64,000 bases of DNA, from positions 1-64,000 of the forward strand of contig JAEEVW010000011.1 of the NCBI GenBank assembly GCA_016291085.1. Reading direction: 5' to 3'. The DNA comes from Prevotella sp. (lineage in GTDB: Bacteria; Bacteroidota; Bacteroidia; Bacteroidales; Bacteroidaceae). The translations under genes were made by a program, and so were the position numbers. Under the pieces are notes generated by a model. It saw only the letters and a program-made list of their open reading frames with translations, was not told the origin of the DNA and ran no database searches. Shown here piece by piece: positions 1-9,366 of this stretch (within the stretch, counting starts at the first letter, position 1; every line of letters starts with the position of its first letter).

Positions 1-22
1 TGTTAATAAGCTACGCTGTTAG

Positions 23-123
23 CACGAAGTCACCAACAGCCCGAAGGGCTAAACAACACAAAGTCACCAACAGTCCAAAGGACTAAACAACACGAAGTGA
101 CCAACACGAAGTCACCAACACGA
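23..123. repeat. Tandem hairpin repeats before the efflux operon
   Basis: A 14-base unit, CACGAAGTCACCAA, recurs four times, at 23, 57 (one change), 91 (one change) and 105, with a fifth partial copy at 119. In the first two copies it is followed by a 20-base segment carrying a perfect 5-bp hairpin: AGCCC-GAA-GGGCT at 38-50 and AGTCC-AAA-GGACT at 72-84. The third stem pair has changed on both sides (C-G to T-A). The 34-base period is not a multiple of three and contains stops, so this is not coding. It lies between the off-window upstream gene and the RND transporter. Confidence 0.85.
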
Positions 124-141
124 CTGAAAGGAGTTAATATT

Positions 142-3100
142 ATGACAAAGGGTAATATATTCATATCGAAATATGTGATGGCATGTGCTATTGCCATTGT
201 CATCACCTTGGTGGGCTTCATCTGCATGAAGACGTTGCCTATCGAACAATATCCGAACATTGCGCCGCCTCAGGTGAGTGTCACCACAGACTACACCGGT
301 GCAGATGCAGCCACAATCATGGAGTCGGTCATTCAGCCGCTGGAAGAGAGTATCAACGGCGTACCCGACATGACGTACATGACGTCGAAAGCCAGCGCCT
401 CGGGCAACGTGCAGATCTCGGTGTTTTTCAAGCAAGGCACCGACCCCGACATGGCGACAGTGAACGTGCAGAACCGCGTATCCAAGGCCACGGCGTTGCT
501 TCCGGCGGAGGTGACGAAAGTGGGCGTAACGGTACAGAAGCAGCAGAACAACATCCTGCGCATTCTGGCCGTGAGGAGCACCGACGGCAAGTATGACAGC
601 GAGTTTATTTCCAACTACGTGGACATCAATATCAAGCCGCGTCTGCAGCGTATCACGGGTGTGGGCGAAGTGAATGCGCTGGGCAACACCTATGCGTTGC
701 GCATCTGGATGAAACCGGATGTGATGGCGCAATACGGCCTGACTCCGAACGACGTGTTCGCCGCCATCGACGGCCAGAGTTTCGTCATCGGTACGGGTTC
801 GCTGGGCGAGTGGTCGGAGAACAAATACCAATACTCGCTGGAGTACAAGGGCACGCTGAAGAGTGTGGAGGAGTTCCGGAACATCGTGCTACGCACGACG
901 GACGGCGGACACATGCTGTACCTGAGCGACGTAGCGGACGTGGAAATCGGTTCGGTCAGTTACACCAGCCTCTCCAACATCAACGGCGACGCCGGCACGA
1001 TGCTGATGATTTTCCAGTCTCCGGGAGCCAACGCAACGGAGGTGAACGCCCTCATCACGAAGGTGTGCGAGGACATGAAGCCGATGATGCCTGCGGGACT
1101 GGAGTTTGAGACGATGCTGACTAGTGACGACTTCCTCTTTGCCGCCATTCACAACGTGGTTGAGACGCTTATCATCGCCATCATCCTCGTCATACTCGTG
1201 GTGTTCTTCTTCCTGCAGAACTTCAAGGCCACCATCATCCCCTCTATCTCGATTATCGTGTCGCTGCTGGGTACCTTTGCCATCGTCTCGCTGGCAGGCT
1301 TCTCGCTGAACATCCTGACGCTGTTTGCATTGGTGCTGGCCATCGGTACGGTGGTGGATGACGCCATCGTGGTGGTCGAGGCCGTCATGGCGAAGATGGA
1401 GGGCGGTATCAGCGATGCCCGTGAGGCCACCCGCCAGGCCATGAGCGAGGTGTCGGTAGCCGTGGTATCGTGTACCTTAGTATTTATGGCGGTGTTCATC
1501 CCCGTGACCTTCATGCCAGGAACCTCAGGCACGTTCTTCACGCAGTTCGGTGTGACGATTGCCTCGTCTGTCGGTCTGTCGTGTGTATCGGCCCTGACGC
1601 TCTGTCCTGCCCTTTGTGCCATAATGATGCGCATGAAAGAAGGTAAGCAGGAAGGCAAGGGTCTGACCTACTACACGAAGAAGGCCTACACCGTGAGCTA
1701 TAATGCCATCTACAACAAATACAGCAAAGCCGTCCAGAAGTTCATCAAGCGCCCCATCTTGGCATGGAGTGTGTTGGCTGTGGCTGCCGTGCTGCTGGTA
1801 TTCTTCATGAAGAGTCTGCCATCGGGTCTCGTGCCCCAGGAGGACCAGGGTGTGTTCTTGGCTGAGTTGCGTGCACCGGAAGGAGCCACGCTGAAGCAGA
1901 CCCGTGAGATGGTGAAACAAGTGGAGGCGAAGGTGAAGAAGATTCCTGAACTGGAGAGTTTCGCCGTATGTTGCGGTTACGGTATGTTCTCGGGTGCAGG
2001 TTCTAACTTCGCTACCCTCATCGTCCGTCTGAAGAACTGGGAAGAGCGTCCGGGCATGAACCACCTGCTGACACTCGTCATGTATCGATTCTACTTTGAC
2101 TGCCAAGATATCAAGGATGTGCAGGTGATGCCCTTCGAGCTGCCTCAGATTCCCGGCTATGGTACAAGTAACAGTGTGAGTCTGGTGGTGGAAGACCCCA
2201 CCGATGGCAACCTGTCGGAGTTTGCCAAGCAGACTGAGCACTTCCTGACCAAACTGTCGGAGCGTCCGGAGATTGCCTCCGCCATGTCGACGTACTCTGA
2301 GCGCTTCCCGAAATATCAGGTCGATGTCGATCCTGCCCAATGCGATCGTGCCGGCGTAGCACCTGCCGACGTGCTCAATACGCTTGGAACCTTCTGCGGT
2401 GGTGCTTACATCGGTAACTTCAACCAGTTTGGTAAGGTCTATCGCATCATGGCTGCCGCCTCGCCCGAATACCGTCTTGATCCGTCGTCGCTGAACAACA
2501 TCTTCGTGCAGGTGAGGGACGGCAAGATGGCGCCCATCTCCGAGTTCGTCTCACTGAAGGAAATTGTCGGTCCGCCAAGTATCGAGCACTTCAACCTGTT
2601 CCAGAGCTTATCCTGTTACATTACTACTGGTAGCGGCTACACCGAAGGCGATGCCCATAAAGCCATTGCCGAAGTGTTTAAGCAGGAGATGCCTTCAACG
2701 GCTACCTACGAGTACAGCGGCATGTCGCGTGAGCTGGAGGAGGCTGCAGGCTCTAATGCCACCACACTTATCTACGTGATCTGTGCCATCCTGATCTATC
2801 TCATCTTGGCTTCCCTCTACAACTCGTGGTTCACACCGTTGGCCGTGCTGTTCAGCGTGCCGTTCGGACTGATGGGTGCATTCATCTTTGCCTACTTCGG
2901 CAATATGTTGGGCCTGCCTGGTATGGACAACAACATCTACTTGCAGACGGGTGTCATCATGCTGATTGGTCTGTTGGCCAAGACGGCCATCCTGATTACC
3001 GAGTTTGCCACTGAGCGCCGTGCTCAGGGTATGACCATCAGTGAGGCAGCCTTTGAGGCTTGTAAGGAGCGTCTGCGCCCCATCCTGATGACCGTGGCCA

Positions 3101-3324
3101 CGATGATCATCGGTATGGTACCGCTCGTCATCGAGGGTGGCGCCGGTGCCAACGGTAACCGTGCCCTCGCCCTCGGTGTCATCGGCGGTATGAGCGTCGG
3201 TACCGTAGCTTTACTCTTCGTCGTGCCCGCCTTCTTCATCGTGTTCCAGAAACTACACGAGAAGTTCCAAGGTAAAGAAGTGAAAGTTGAGAGTGAAACT
3301 AACGATGTCGTTATAACGGAATAA
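142..3324 (+). CDS. RND multidrug efflux transporter, AcrB/HAE1 type
   Basis: Inner-membrane proton-driven pump of a tripartite efflux system, 1060 residues, the usual length of AcrB/MexB. Seen: an N-terminal membrane helix, two large periplasmic loops and two transmembrane bundles. The proton-relay motif reads VVDDAIVVVEAV, with Asp406 and Asp407 matching the AcrB Asp pair. LLAKTAILITEFA carries Lys947 and KERLRPILM carries the conserved arginines. I chose the ATG at 142 because AAAGGAG ends 8 bases upstream; the in-frame ATG at 97 would translate the hairpin repeats. The outer-membrane channel follows after 13 bases. The membrane-fusion partner is presumably just off the left edge. The substrate cannot be told from sequence. 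Confidence 0.95.
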   Translation: MTKGNIFISKYVMACAIAIVITLVGFICMKTLPIEQYPNIAPPQVSVTTDYTGADAATIMESVIQPLEESINGVPDMTYMTSKASASGNVQISVFFKQGTDPDMATVNVQNRVSKATALLPAEVTKVGVTVQKQQNNILRILAVRSTDGKYDSEFISNYVDINIKPRLQRITGVGEVNALGNTYALRIWMKPDVMAQYGLTPNDVFAAIDGQSFVIGTGSLGEWSENKYQYSLEYKGTLKSVEEFRNIVLRTTDGGHMLYLSDVADVEIGSVSYTSLSNINGDAGTMLMIFQSPGANATEVNALITKVCEDMKPMMPAGLEFETMLTSDDFLFAAIHNVVETLIIAIILVILVVFFFLQNFKATIIPSISIIVSLLGTFAIVSLAGFSLNILTLFALVLAIGTVVDDAIVVVEAVMAKMEGGISDAREATRQAMSEVSVAVVSCTLVFMAVFIPVTFMPGTSGTFFTQFGVTIASSVGLSCVSALTLCPALCAIMMRMKEGKQEGKGLTYYTKKAYTVSYNAIYNKYSKAVQKFIKRPILAWSVLAVAAVLLVFFMKSLPSGLVPQEDQGVFLAELRAPEGATLKQTREMVKQVEAKVKKIPELESFAVCCGYGMFSGAGSNFATLIVRLKNWEERPGMNHLLTLVMYRFYFDCQDIKDVQVMPFELPQIPGYGTSNSVSLVVEDPTDGNLSEFAKQTEHFLTKLSERPEIASAMSTYSERFPKYQVDVDPAQCDRAGVAPADVLNTLGTFCGGAYIGNFNQFGKVYRIMAAASPEYRLDPSSLNNIFVQVRDGKMAPISEFVSLKEIVGPPSIEHFNLFQSLSCYITTGSGYTEGDAHKAIAEVFKQEMPSTATYEYSGMSRELEEAAGSNATTLIYVICAILIYLILASLYNSWFTPLAVLFSVPFGLMGAFIFAYFGNMLGLPGMDNNIYLQTGVIMLIGLLAKTAILITEFATERRAQGMTISEAAFEACKERLRPILMTVATMIIGMVPLVIEGGAGANGNRALALGVIGGMSVGTVALLFVVPAFFIVFQKLHEKFQGKEVKVESETNDVVITE

Positions 3325-3337
3325 CGTAATTACGGAA

Positions 3338-4762
3338 ATGAATATGAAAATCAAGAATATCATCGCCGTCGCAGTCGTGGGTATGACACTCACGGGCTGC
3401 GGCATATATAATAAGTATGAGAAGACTGTTGAGGAACCTGCCGACGCTTTTGGCACCAGCCAAGACATCCGGCAGGGCACGGGAGAACAGACTATCGCCC
3501 AGATGTCGTGGCGCGAATTCTTTACCGACCCCGTGCTGCAGCAACTCATCGAGCAGGTGCTGGCTAACAATACTGACCTGAACTCCGCGCGCATCGCTGT
3601 TGAGAAGAGCGAGGCATCGCTGAAGGCTGCCAAGCTGGCTTATCTGCCTGCACTCAGTCTGGCACCGCAGGGAACACTGTCAAAGTTCGACGACAACCCC
3701 TGGTCAAAGACTTACAATCTGCCGCTGCAGCTGTCGTGGGATATCGACGTGTTCGGTTCCATCACCAACCAGAAACGTGCTGCCAAAGCCGTGCGCCTGC
3801 AGGCTGAGATGCAGGAGGATGCCGTACGCGTCAACCTCATCTCAACCACAGCCCAGCAGTACTTCCTGCTGCAGGTACTCGACCGCCAGTTGGAAATCCT
3901 CATGCAGACCGACAGTCTCTGGAACAAGTCGCTGGAGACAGAGCACGCTCTATGGGAGAATGGTAAGGCCTATAGCACCGCCGTCAACCAGATGGAGGCA
4001 TCCTATCTGAGTGTGAAGACACAGATCGTAGACACCCGCCGCAACATCCGCTCCGTTGAGAATGCCATCTGCAGGCTGTTGGCTGTCAGCCCACAGCACA
4101 TCAACCGCCAGAAGTGGGGCGTATCACCACTCCATCATGCTGAGGCACAGGGCGATGCCGAACAGCGTATGTTTGATGCCAAATATCTGACTATCGGCAT
4201 TCCGGCTCAGATGCTCGAGAACCGTCCTGACATCCGCATGGCCAACCATGCGATGGAAGAGGCGTTCTATAACACACAGGCGGCCCGTTCTGCTTTCTAC
4301 CCCAGCATTAACCTGAGCGGCTCTGCCGGATGGACCAATAATGCCGGCATTGTCGTCGATCCGGGTAAGCTGTTGCTCTCGGCCGTCGGTTCGTTGACGC
4401 AGCCCATCTTCGCCCGTGGCAAGCTCATTGCCAGCAAGAAGATTGCCCAGCTCACTGAGGAGGACCTGCAGAAGAAGTATGTGCAGACGGTCATCAATGC
4501 CGGCAACCAGGTGAATGAGGCTATGGCCGACTGCATGTCAGCACGCGAGAAGCATGGCTACTATCAGCGACAGGTACAGGTGCTCGGCGAGGCATATACC
4601 GGAACCCATGAACTGATGGACAATGGTAAGGCGAGCTATCTCGAGGTGCTGAAGGCACAGGAGTCGCTACTTGACGCCCAGCTCAGTCAGGCCATGAACA
4701 TGTACGATGCTGCCGAGGCCGTCATTGCCCTTTACATCGCTCTTGGCGGCGCTACGAAGTAG
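3338..4762 (+). CDS. Outer-membrane efflux lipoprotein, OprM/NodT family
   Basis: TolC-like channel that completes the RND pump encoded just upstream, 474 residues. A signal peptide ends in the lipobox LTGC with Cys21 as the predicted lipidated residue. Two similar OEP halves follow, rich in the long alpha-helical heptads of the periplasmic barrel; AYLPALSL and SAFYPSINLSGSAGW are typical strand-turn motifs. Spacing to the transporter is 13 bases, so the two are surely co-transcribed. An ATG two codons downstream (3344) is an equally possible start. The junction sequence (TTATAACGGAATAACG) resembles other short AACG-rich intercistronic repeats in the window, such as the one before atpA. Confidence 0.93.
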   Translation: MNMKIKNIIAVAVVGMTLTGCGIYNKYEKTVEEPADAFGTSQDIRQGTGEQTIAQMSWREFFTDPVLQQLIEQVLANNTDLNSARIAVEKSEASLKAAKLAYLPALSLAPQGTLSKFDDNPWSKTYNLPLQLSWDIDVFGSITNQKRAAKAVRLQAEMQEDAVRVNLISTTAQQYFLLQVLDRQLEILMQTDSLWNKSLETEHALWENGKAYSTAVNQMEASYLSVKTQIVDTRRNIRSVENAICRLLAVSPQHINRQKWGVSPLHHAEAQGDAEQRMFDAKYLTIGIPAQMLENRPDIRMANHAMEEAFYNTQAARSAFYPSINLSGSAGWTNNAGIVVDPGKLLLSAVGSLTQPIFARGKLIASKKIAQLTEEDLQKKYVQTVINAGNQVNEAMADCMSAREKHGYYQRQVQVLGEAYTGTHELMDNGKASYLEVLKAQESLLDAQLSQAMNMYDAAEAVIALYIALGGATK

Positions 4763-4793
4763 TTGAAATTTCACAATTAGACACATAACAATT

Positions 4794-5771
4794 ATGAGTA
4801 AGATAAAGACTATCGGTATTCTGACGTCGGGTGGCGATGCCCCCGGCATGAATGCTGCTATCCGCGCCGTAACACGTGCGGGTATTTACAACTGTTTCAA
4901 AATCAAAGGCATCTATCGTGGTTATGACGGACTCATCAATGATGAGGTGAAGGAATTTACTACCGAGGATGTCAGTGGCATCATTACCAGGGGCGGTACT
5001 ATTCTGAAGACTGCACGTAGTATGGAGTTCATGACTCCAGAGGGTCGGCAGAAGGCCTACGAGACCTGTAAGAAGGAGGAAATTGACGCCCTGATAGTCA
5101 TCGGCGGCAACGGTTCGCTGACGGGTGCCCGCGACTTTGCTATGGAGTATGATTTCACCTGTATCGGTCTGCCGGGAACGATTGACAACGACCTGTATGG
5201 AACGGACGCCACCATCGGTTACGACACAACGATGAACACCATCATGGATTGTGTGGACCGCATCCGTGACACCGCCAATTCTCACGAGCGTATCTTCTTC
5301 GTCGAGGTGATGGGCCGTGATGCCGGCTTCCTGGCACAGAACTGTGCCATTGCCTGTGGCGCAGAGGCTGCCATCGTCCCTGAGGAAGTAACCGATGTGG
5401 ACCAGTTAGCCGCATTCATGGGCCGTGGCATCCGTAAGTCGAAGAAGTCGTGCATCGTCATCGTCTCTGAGAGTCCCAAATGTGGTGCTCTCTATTATGC
5501 CGACCGCGTGAAGAAAGAGTTCCCGAATTTCGATGTGCGTGTATCGATTCTGGGTCATCTGCAGCGTGGAGGCAGTCCGTCGGCTCGTGACCGCATCCTG
5601 GCCAGCTGCACGGGTGTGGGAGCTATCGAGGCCATCATGCAGGGGCAGCGCAACGTCATGATCGGTGTGCGCAACAACGACATCGTCTATGTACCCTTCT
5701 CAGAGTGTATCCGTACCGATAAGCGTTTCGACAAGCGACTGATTACAGTGCTCGATGAACTGAGTATTTAA
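4794..5771 (+). CDS. pfkA: 6-phosphofructokinase
   Basis: Phosphorylates fructose 6-phosphate to the 1,6-bisphosphate in glycolysis, 325 residues, the length of the short bacterial enzyme. Seen: the nucleotide loop [10 protein letters not shown] at 11-20, the catalytic PGTIDND at 127-133 (Asp131 as base), [10 protein letters not shown] and [17 protein letters not shown] rather than PKTIDND suggests an ATP-dependent enzyme. Oddity: where the bacterial ATP enzyme normally reads GGDGS, this one reads GGNGS (Asn106), replacing the Asp that helps hold Mg2+. It lies 31 bases after the efflux channel but is functionally unrelated, so it may have its own promoter; I did not find a clear one. Confidence 0.92.
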   Translation: MSKIKTIGILTSGGDAPGMNAAIRAVTRAGIYNCFKIKGIYRGYDGLINDEVKEFTTEDVSGIITRGGTILKTARSMEFMTPEGRQKAYETCKKEEIDALIVIGGNGSLTGARDFAMEYDFTCIGLPGTIDNDLYGTDATIGYDTTMNTIMDCVDRIRDTANSHERIFFVEVMGRDAGFLAQNCAIACGAEAAIVPEEVTDVDQLAAFMGRGIRKSKKSCIVIVSESPKCGALYYADRVKKEFPNFDVRVSILGHLQRGGSPSARDRILASCTGVGAIEAIMQGQRNVMIGVRNNDIVYVPFSECIRTDKRFDKRLITVLDELSI

Positions 5772-5772
5772 G

Positions 5773-5911
5773 AAAGGTAAAAAGATAAAAAAGTAAAAAG
5801 GTAAAAAAGAAATAAGTATAAAAGCATGGCGATAAACAATCGGGGCGGACTGGTAAAAAAAGAGGTTAAATGGGTTTTATTCTTTTACCTTTTTACCTTT
5901 TTACCTTTTAC
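5773..5911. repeat. GGTAAAAA runs and their reverse complement inside a signal peptide
   Basis: Bases 5774-5811 hold repeated GGTAAAAA/AGTAAAAA units. Within the next gene, 5881-5911 holds the complementary string of TTTTTACC units, which encodes most of the hydrophobic core of the signal peptide. The two could pair as a long A/T-rich hairpin spanning the start codon. Similar GGTAAAA runs sit before the genes at 48855 and 56518. Confidence 0.75.
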
Positions 5912-8198
5912 AGCAATGGCCCAGAAGAGTCCTGTGGGTATTGTTAGTGTACAGGACTCGGTGAAAAGCATCCAGTTTGGTTTGATATCGTCTGTAGCGA
6001 CAGATGGCGGTCATGGCCTGCAGTTGTCGGGTGTTTCAAATGCCTCGGCACAACGGTTTAATGGCTTGCAGTTGAGTTCTGTAAACAATATTGTCAACGG
6101 CATGGACCGTGGTTTGCAGTTGTCAGCGATTCTGAACGTCTCGTCGGCTATGATGCGTGGTTGGCAGATGGGTGCCGTAAACTATGCCGACTCGCTCGAT
6201 GGAGCACAGGTTGGCTTGGTCAACGTGGCTCGCAAGCACCCCCGCGGGTGGCAGATTGGACTCATCAACGTGTCGTTCGACAGTATCGGCCATAAAATTG
6301 GTCTGGTGAACGTCAACCCGATGACCACTATTGACGTGATGATGTATGGCGGTTCGTCAACCAAAGGAAATATTGCCATGCGTTGGCGCAACAAGAGTAC
6401 TTACAATATTTTTGGTGTGGGAACGCATTTCATGGGGCTTGATTCGAAGTTCTCGGGATCTGTGTTTTACCGTCTTGGACAATACGTGCAGCTGTCGCCT
6501 AAATGGAGCCTGAGCGGTGATTTGGGGTACTATCATGTGGAGACCTTCCATAAAAACAGCGCCGAAGGCCCTGAGCGTCTGTACTCTCTGCAGGCCCGCA
6601 TTAATGCCGACTATCAGATCAGCAAGAAGATTGGTGCTTTTGCCTCGGTGGGATGGGGCCTGACGCGGTACTATGACCGCAACGAGACCTATCGTAACCG
6701 ACCTTTGGTAGAATTGGGTCTGACCTTCCGGGCTCAGCGCGACCAGGAAAGTACTTGGAATGGTGTCTGGGAAGATGATAGGAAGTCGTTTGTAGCCAGC
6801 GACTCCACGATGGCACTGCCTGTGAAGAAACACTACTGGTGGGCTGCTGCCGAGGTGACGGGCATCAATGTGGGTGTGCAGCTGTTCGACCGCTATGTTG
6901 CCAAGTCGGAGTTTGCTCAGACAACGTTGAACAGCATCTGGCATAACTTTGAGACGGGTTTTGTATGGGATAATGACTTCTTTATCACGAATTTGTTCCT
7001 GCATCCCTATCATGGTAACCTTTATTTCAACGCTGCACGAACCAATGGCCTGACGTTCTGGGAATCGGCTCCCTATGCTCTGGGCGGTTCGCTGATGTGG
7101 GAACTGTTTGGTGAGACGGAACCACCTGCGATTAATGACATTTTGGCCACCAGTTGTGGGGGTATGGCTATTGGTGAAATGACTCACCGACTGAGTCTTA
7201 CCATGCTCGATGATCGTGATCGTGGCTTCTCCCGTTTCCTACGTGAGGCAGCAGCAGCCATCGTAAACCCTATTCAGGGATTGCACCGTATCATTAGTGG
7301 TGATGCCTGGCGTGTCCGTCGCGATCACTATCGTTATCATGACTACAGCAAGATACCCATCGAAGGATCGGTGTCGCTGGGATGGCGCTATTTGGCCGAT
7401 GACGGTGCACTGTTCCGTGGTATTCATGCACCGACCGTCAATCTGACCTTGATGTATGGTACACCCGTAGACGGCGAGCACCATAAAACACCCTATGATT
7501 TCTTCGATATCGAGATGAACATGGCTTTTGGAGGTGGACAACCTCCCATCAACCAACTTTCGATTTTGGGACGTCTGTGGAGTACGCCTATTCTTGACAA
7601 AAAGGGCATGGCCGGTGAGTTTGGTATCTACCAGCACTTTAACTACTACGATTCGAAGCCCATCGAAGACGGTTCAGAGCTGACACCATATCGTTTCAGT
7701 GAGGCTGCTGCTTTTGGCCCAGGATTCATCCTATCCCTGCCCAAAGCGGGTGCCATGTCGAAGCTGGAACAGCGCATGTTCATTAGTGGCATTTTGTTGG
7801 GCGGTACCAAGAGCGACTACTTTAATGTCATCGAGCGTGACTACAATATGGGTAGCGGATTTAGTATCAAATCGAAGACACAGATTGAATTCGGACGTTT
7901 CGGACGTATCACGCTTAACGCAAAATATTTCCGAATCTATACGTGGAAGGGTTATGAGGACATAGATCTGCAACCCTTTATTGACGGTACCAAGGATTTG
8001 CACTACTTGAACGTACAGGGTGACCATAGCAATGCTGCCCTGCTGGTTATTAATCCTGTCATAGAACGACACTTCACCAAGCAGTGGTCTATCTCTTTGT
8101 CGGCATCCTACTATTCACGCCGTACCTTCTATAAATCCCATCCAAAGGTACATGCGAACACCTTTGAGACGAAGATTGGACTGACCTGCAGATTGTAA
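5826..8198 (+). CDS. DUF3943 outer-membrane protein with 16-residue repeats
   Basis: Function unknown. 790 residues with a signal peptide cleaved after TAMA (about residue 32). Residues about 63-165 form six to seven repeats of roughly 16 residues that begin G(L/W)Q(L/I/M) and contain V-N (GLQLSSVNNI, GWQIGLINVS), a pattern seen in some Bacteroidetes surface proteins. The middle and C-terminal part matches DUF3943 by recall: HPYHGNLYFNAARTNG, then ALGGSLMWELFGETEPPAIN and GGMAIGEMTHRLS. The remainder alternates polar and aromatic residues like a beta-barrel. The next gene follows after 15 bases and is also a predicted barrel, so the two probably work together at the outer membrane. Much of the signal-peptide core is encoded by a TTTTTACC repeat. 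Confidence 0.8.
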   Translation: MAINNRGGLVKKEVKWVLFFYLFTFLPFTAMAQKSPVGIVSVQDSVKSIQFGLISSVATDGGHGLQLSGVSNASAQRFNGLQLSSVNNIVNGMDRGLQLSAILNVSSAMMRGWQMGAVNYADSLDGAQVGLVNVARKHPRGWQIGLINVSFDSIGHKIGLVNVNPMTTIDVMMYGGSSTKGNIAMRWRNKSTYNIFGVGTHFMGLDSKFSGSVFYRLGQYVQLSPKWSLSGDLGYYHVETFHKNSAEGPERLYSLQARINADYQISKKIGAFASVGWGLTRYYDRNETYRNRPLVELGLTFRAQRDQESTWNGVWEDDRKSFVASDSTMALPVKKHYWWAAAEVTGINVGVQLFDRYVAKSEFAQTTLNSIWHNFETGFVWDNDFFITNLFLHPYHGNLYFNAARTNGLTFWESAPYALGGSLMWELFGETEPPAINDILATSCGGMAIGEMTHRLSLTMLDDRDRGFSRFLREAAAAIVNPIQGLHRIISGDAWRVRRDHYRYHDYSKIPIEGSVSLGWRYLADDGALFRGIHAPTVNLTLMYGTPVDGEHHKTPYDFFDIEMNMAFGGGQPPINQLSILGRLWSTPILDKKGMAGEFGIYQHFNYYDSKPIEDGSELTPYRFSEAAAFGPGFILSLPKAGAMSKLEQRMFISGILLGGTKSDYFNVIERDYNMGSGFSIKSKTQIEFGRFGRITLNAKYFRIYTWKGYEDIDLQPFIDGTKDLHYLNVQGDHSNAALLVINPVIERHFTKQWSISLSASYYSRRTFYKSHPKVHANTFETKIGLTCRL

Positions 8199-8213
8199 GG
8201 TAACAAGGCAAGA

Positions 8214-9290
8214 ATGGAAAAGGATAAGTTATTTAATTTGACGGAACGAATGGTGAAAGCTGTTTTACCATCATGCCTTTTTTTCTTTTTGCTTTGTACT
8301 TTTATACCTTTAATGGCAGGGGCGCATACCGTCGCTACCGATAGCGTGAGAAAGGATCCTGTCGCTCAACTGGAGGACTTGTCGAAGCAGGTGGACAAGA
8401 AACTCACAGCTCACTATTACAAAACGAAATACGACACTAATTATGTTGCTCGTCCACACCAGAAGTGGCTGTTTCGTTTTTTGGCCAGTTATACGGGTTC
8501 ATTCATTCACGCCAAGGGTACTGTCAATGGCATTCACTCGGATTACGATCTGCACACAAGAGGTAATAAATCACTCAGCTTGGAGGTGAACTATTGCGAT
8601 GTGGCCGTCGCATTGTCGTTTAGTCCCGACAAGCATGATGACCATGTGTTTAACTTTGAGTACTACGGACAACGGTTCAGTTTTAACTTCAACTACCAGC
8701 GAGCCACGTCGTTGGGTGGAGATATGAAGTGGGGCGACAAAAAGCATTTGGGTGATGACGGGTTGCTGATGAAAATGTATAATGTGACGGGCTACTACAC
8801 ATTTAACCATCGTCAGTTCTCCTTTCCTGCAGCCTTGAACCAGAATTACTTCCAACGACGCTCGGCCGGATCGTGGTTAGTGGGAGTCAGCGTTCAGGCT
8901 GGTAGTATCAAGACAACGGACGAAATGAAACAACACGCTCCAAAGGCACCGGAAATGAAACTCACCTTTGGCAATGTCGGCATTGGTGGTGGCTATGGCT
9001 ATAACTGGGCGCTCGGACGTCGTTCGCAATGGCTGTTGCATCTGTCGGTGTTGCCCGCCTTTGTGCTATACAAGCATAATACGCTCAATGTCAACAATTA
9101 TGAGGTAACTGACAAGGCAGCGAGTCTCAACCTGATTTTCAACGAACGTGCTGCTGTGGTCTACCATTTCTCGCCAAAATATAATGTCGGTGCCACCTTC
9201 AATATGAGCAACCCACTATTTAAAGATGACAAAGTAGTTGTCAAGCAGACCAAGTGGGTGGCTCGTGCCTTTTTCGGACTGAGACTATAA
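8214..9290 (+). CDS. DUF4421 family outer-membrane protein
   Basis: Function unknown, 358 residues. A long signal sequence (FFFLLCTFIPLMAGA) is followed by a mature part that looks like DUF4421: YDTNYVARPHQKW near residue 75, then many aromatic, alternating strands (NFEYYGQRFSFNFNYQ, GGGYGYNWALGRRSQW) and a C-terminal aromatic strand ending in FFGLRL, typical of outer-membrane barrels. The start at 8214 gives an unusually long n-region; the Met 12 codons later would give a more ordinary signal peptide and is a real alternative. It is 15 bases from the DUF3943 gene and shares its transcript. A terminator follows. Confidence 0.75.
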   Translation: MEKDKLFNLTERMVKAVLPSCLFFFLLCTFIPLMAGAHTVATDSVRKDPVAQLEDLSKQVDKKLTAHYYKTKYDTNYVARPHQKWLFRFLASYTGSFIHAKGTVNGIHSDYDLHTRGNKSLSLEVNYCDVAVALSFSPDKHDDHVFNFEYYGQRFSFNFNYQRATSLGGDMKWGDKKHLGDDGLLMKMYNVTGYYTFNHRQFSFPAALNQNYFQRRSAGSWLVGVSVQAGSIKTTDEMKQHAPKAPEMKLTFGNVGIGGGYGYNWALGRRSQWLLHLSVLPAFVLYKHNTLNVNNYEVTDKAASLNLIFNERAAVVYHFSPKYNVGATFNMSNPLFKDDKVVVKQTKWVARAFFGLRL

Positions 9291-9315
9291 TAATTTAAAA
9301 AGCATAATACATAAA

Positions 9316-9341
9316 GAAGCCCGAGCAAATGCCCGGGCTTC
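9316..9341. terminator. Bidirectional terminator between convergent genes
   Basis: GAAGCCCG at 9316-9323 pairs with CGGGCTTC at 9334-9341 around a 10-base loop. A/T-rich flanks are present on both sides, and the hairpin sits in the 76-base gap between the DUF4421 gene (plus) and serA (minus). Confidence 0.8.
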
Positions 9342-9366
9342 CTTGTACAATCCTTTTACTGAAGGA

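Noticed and set aside
23..123. Possible CRISPR-like array
   Set aside because: The units are hairpin-bearing tandem repeats with no variable spacers and no cas genes nearby.
112..831. Long minus-strand frame antisense to the RND transporter
   Set aside because: Shadow of a G/C-rich coding region; His/Arg-rich translation and no recognisable motif.
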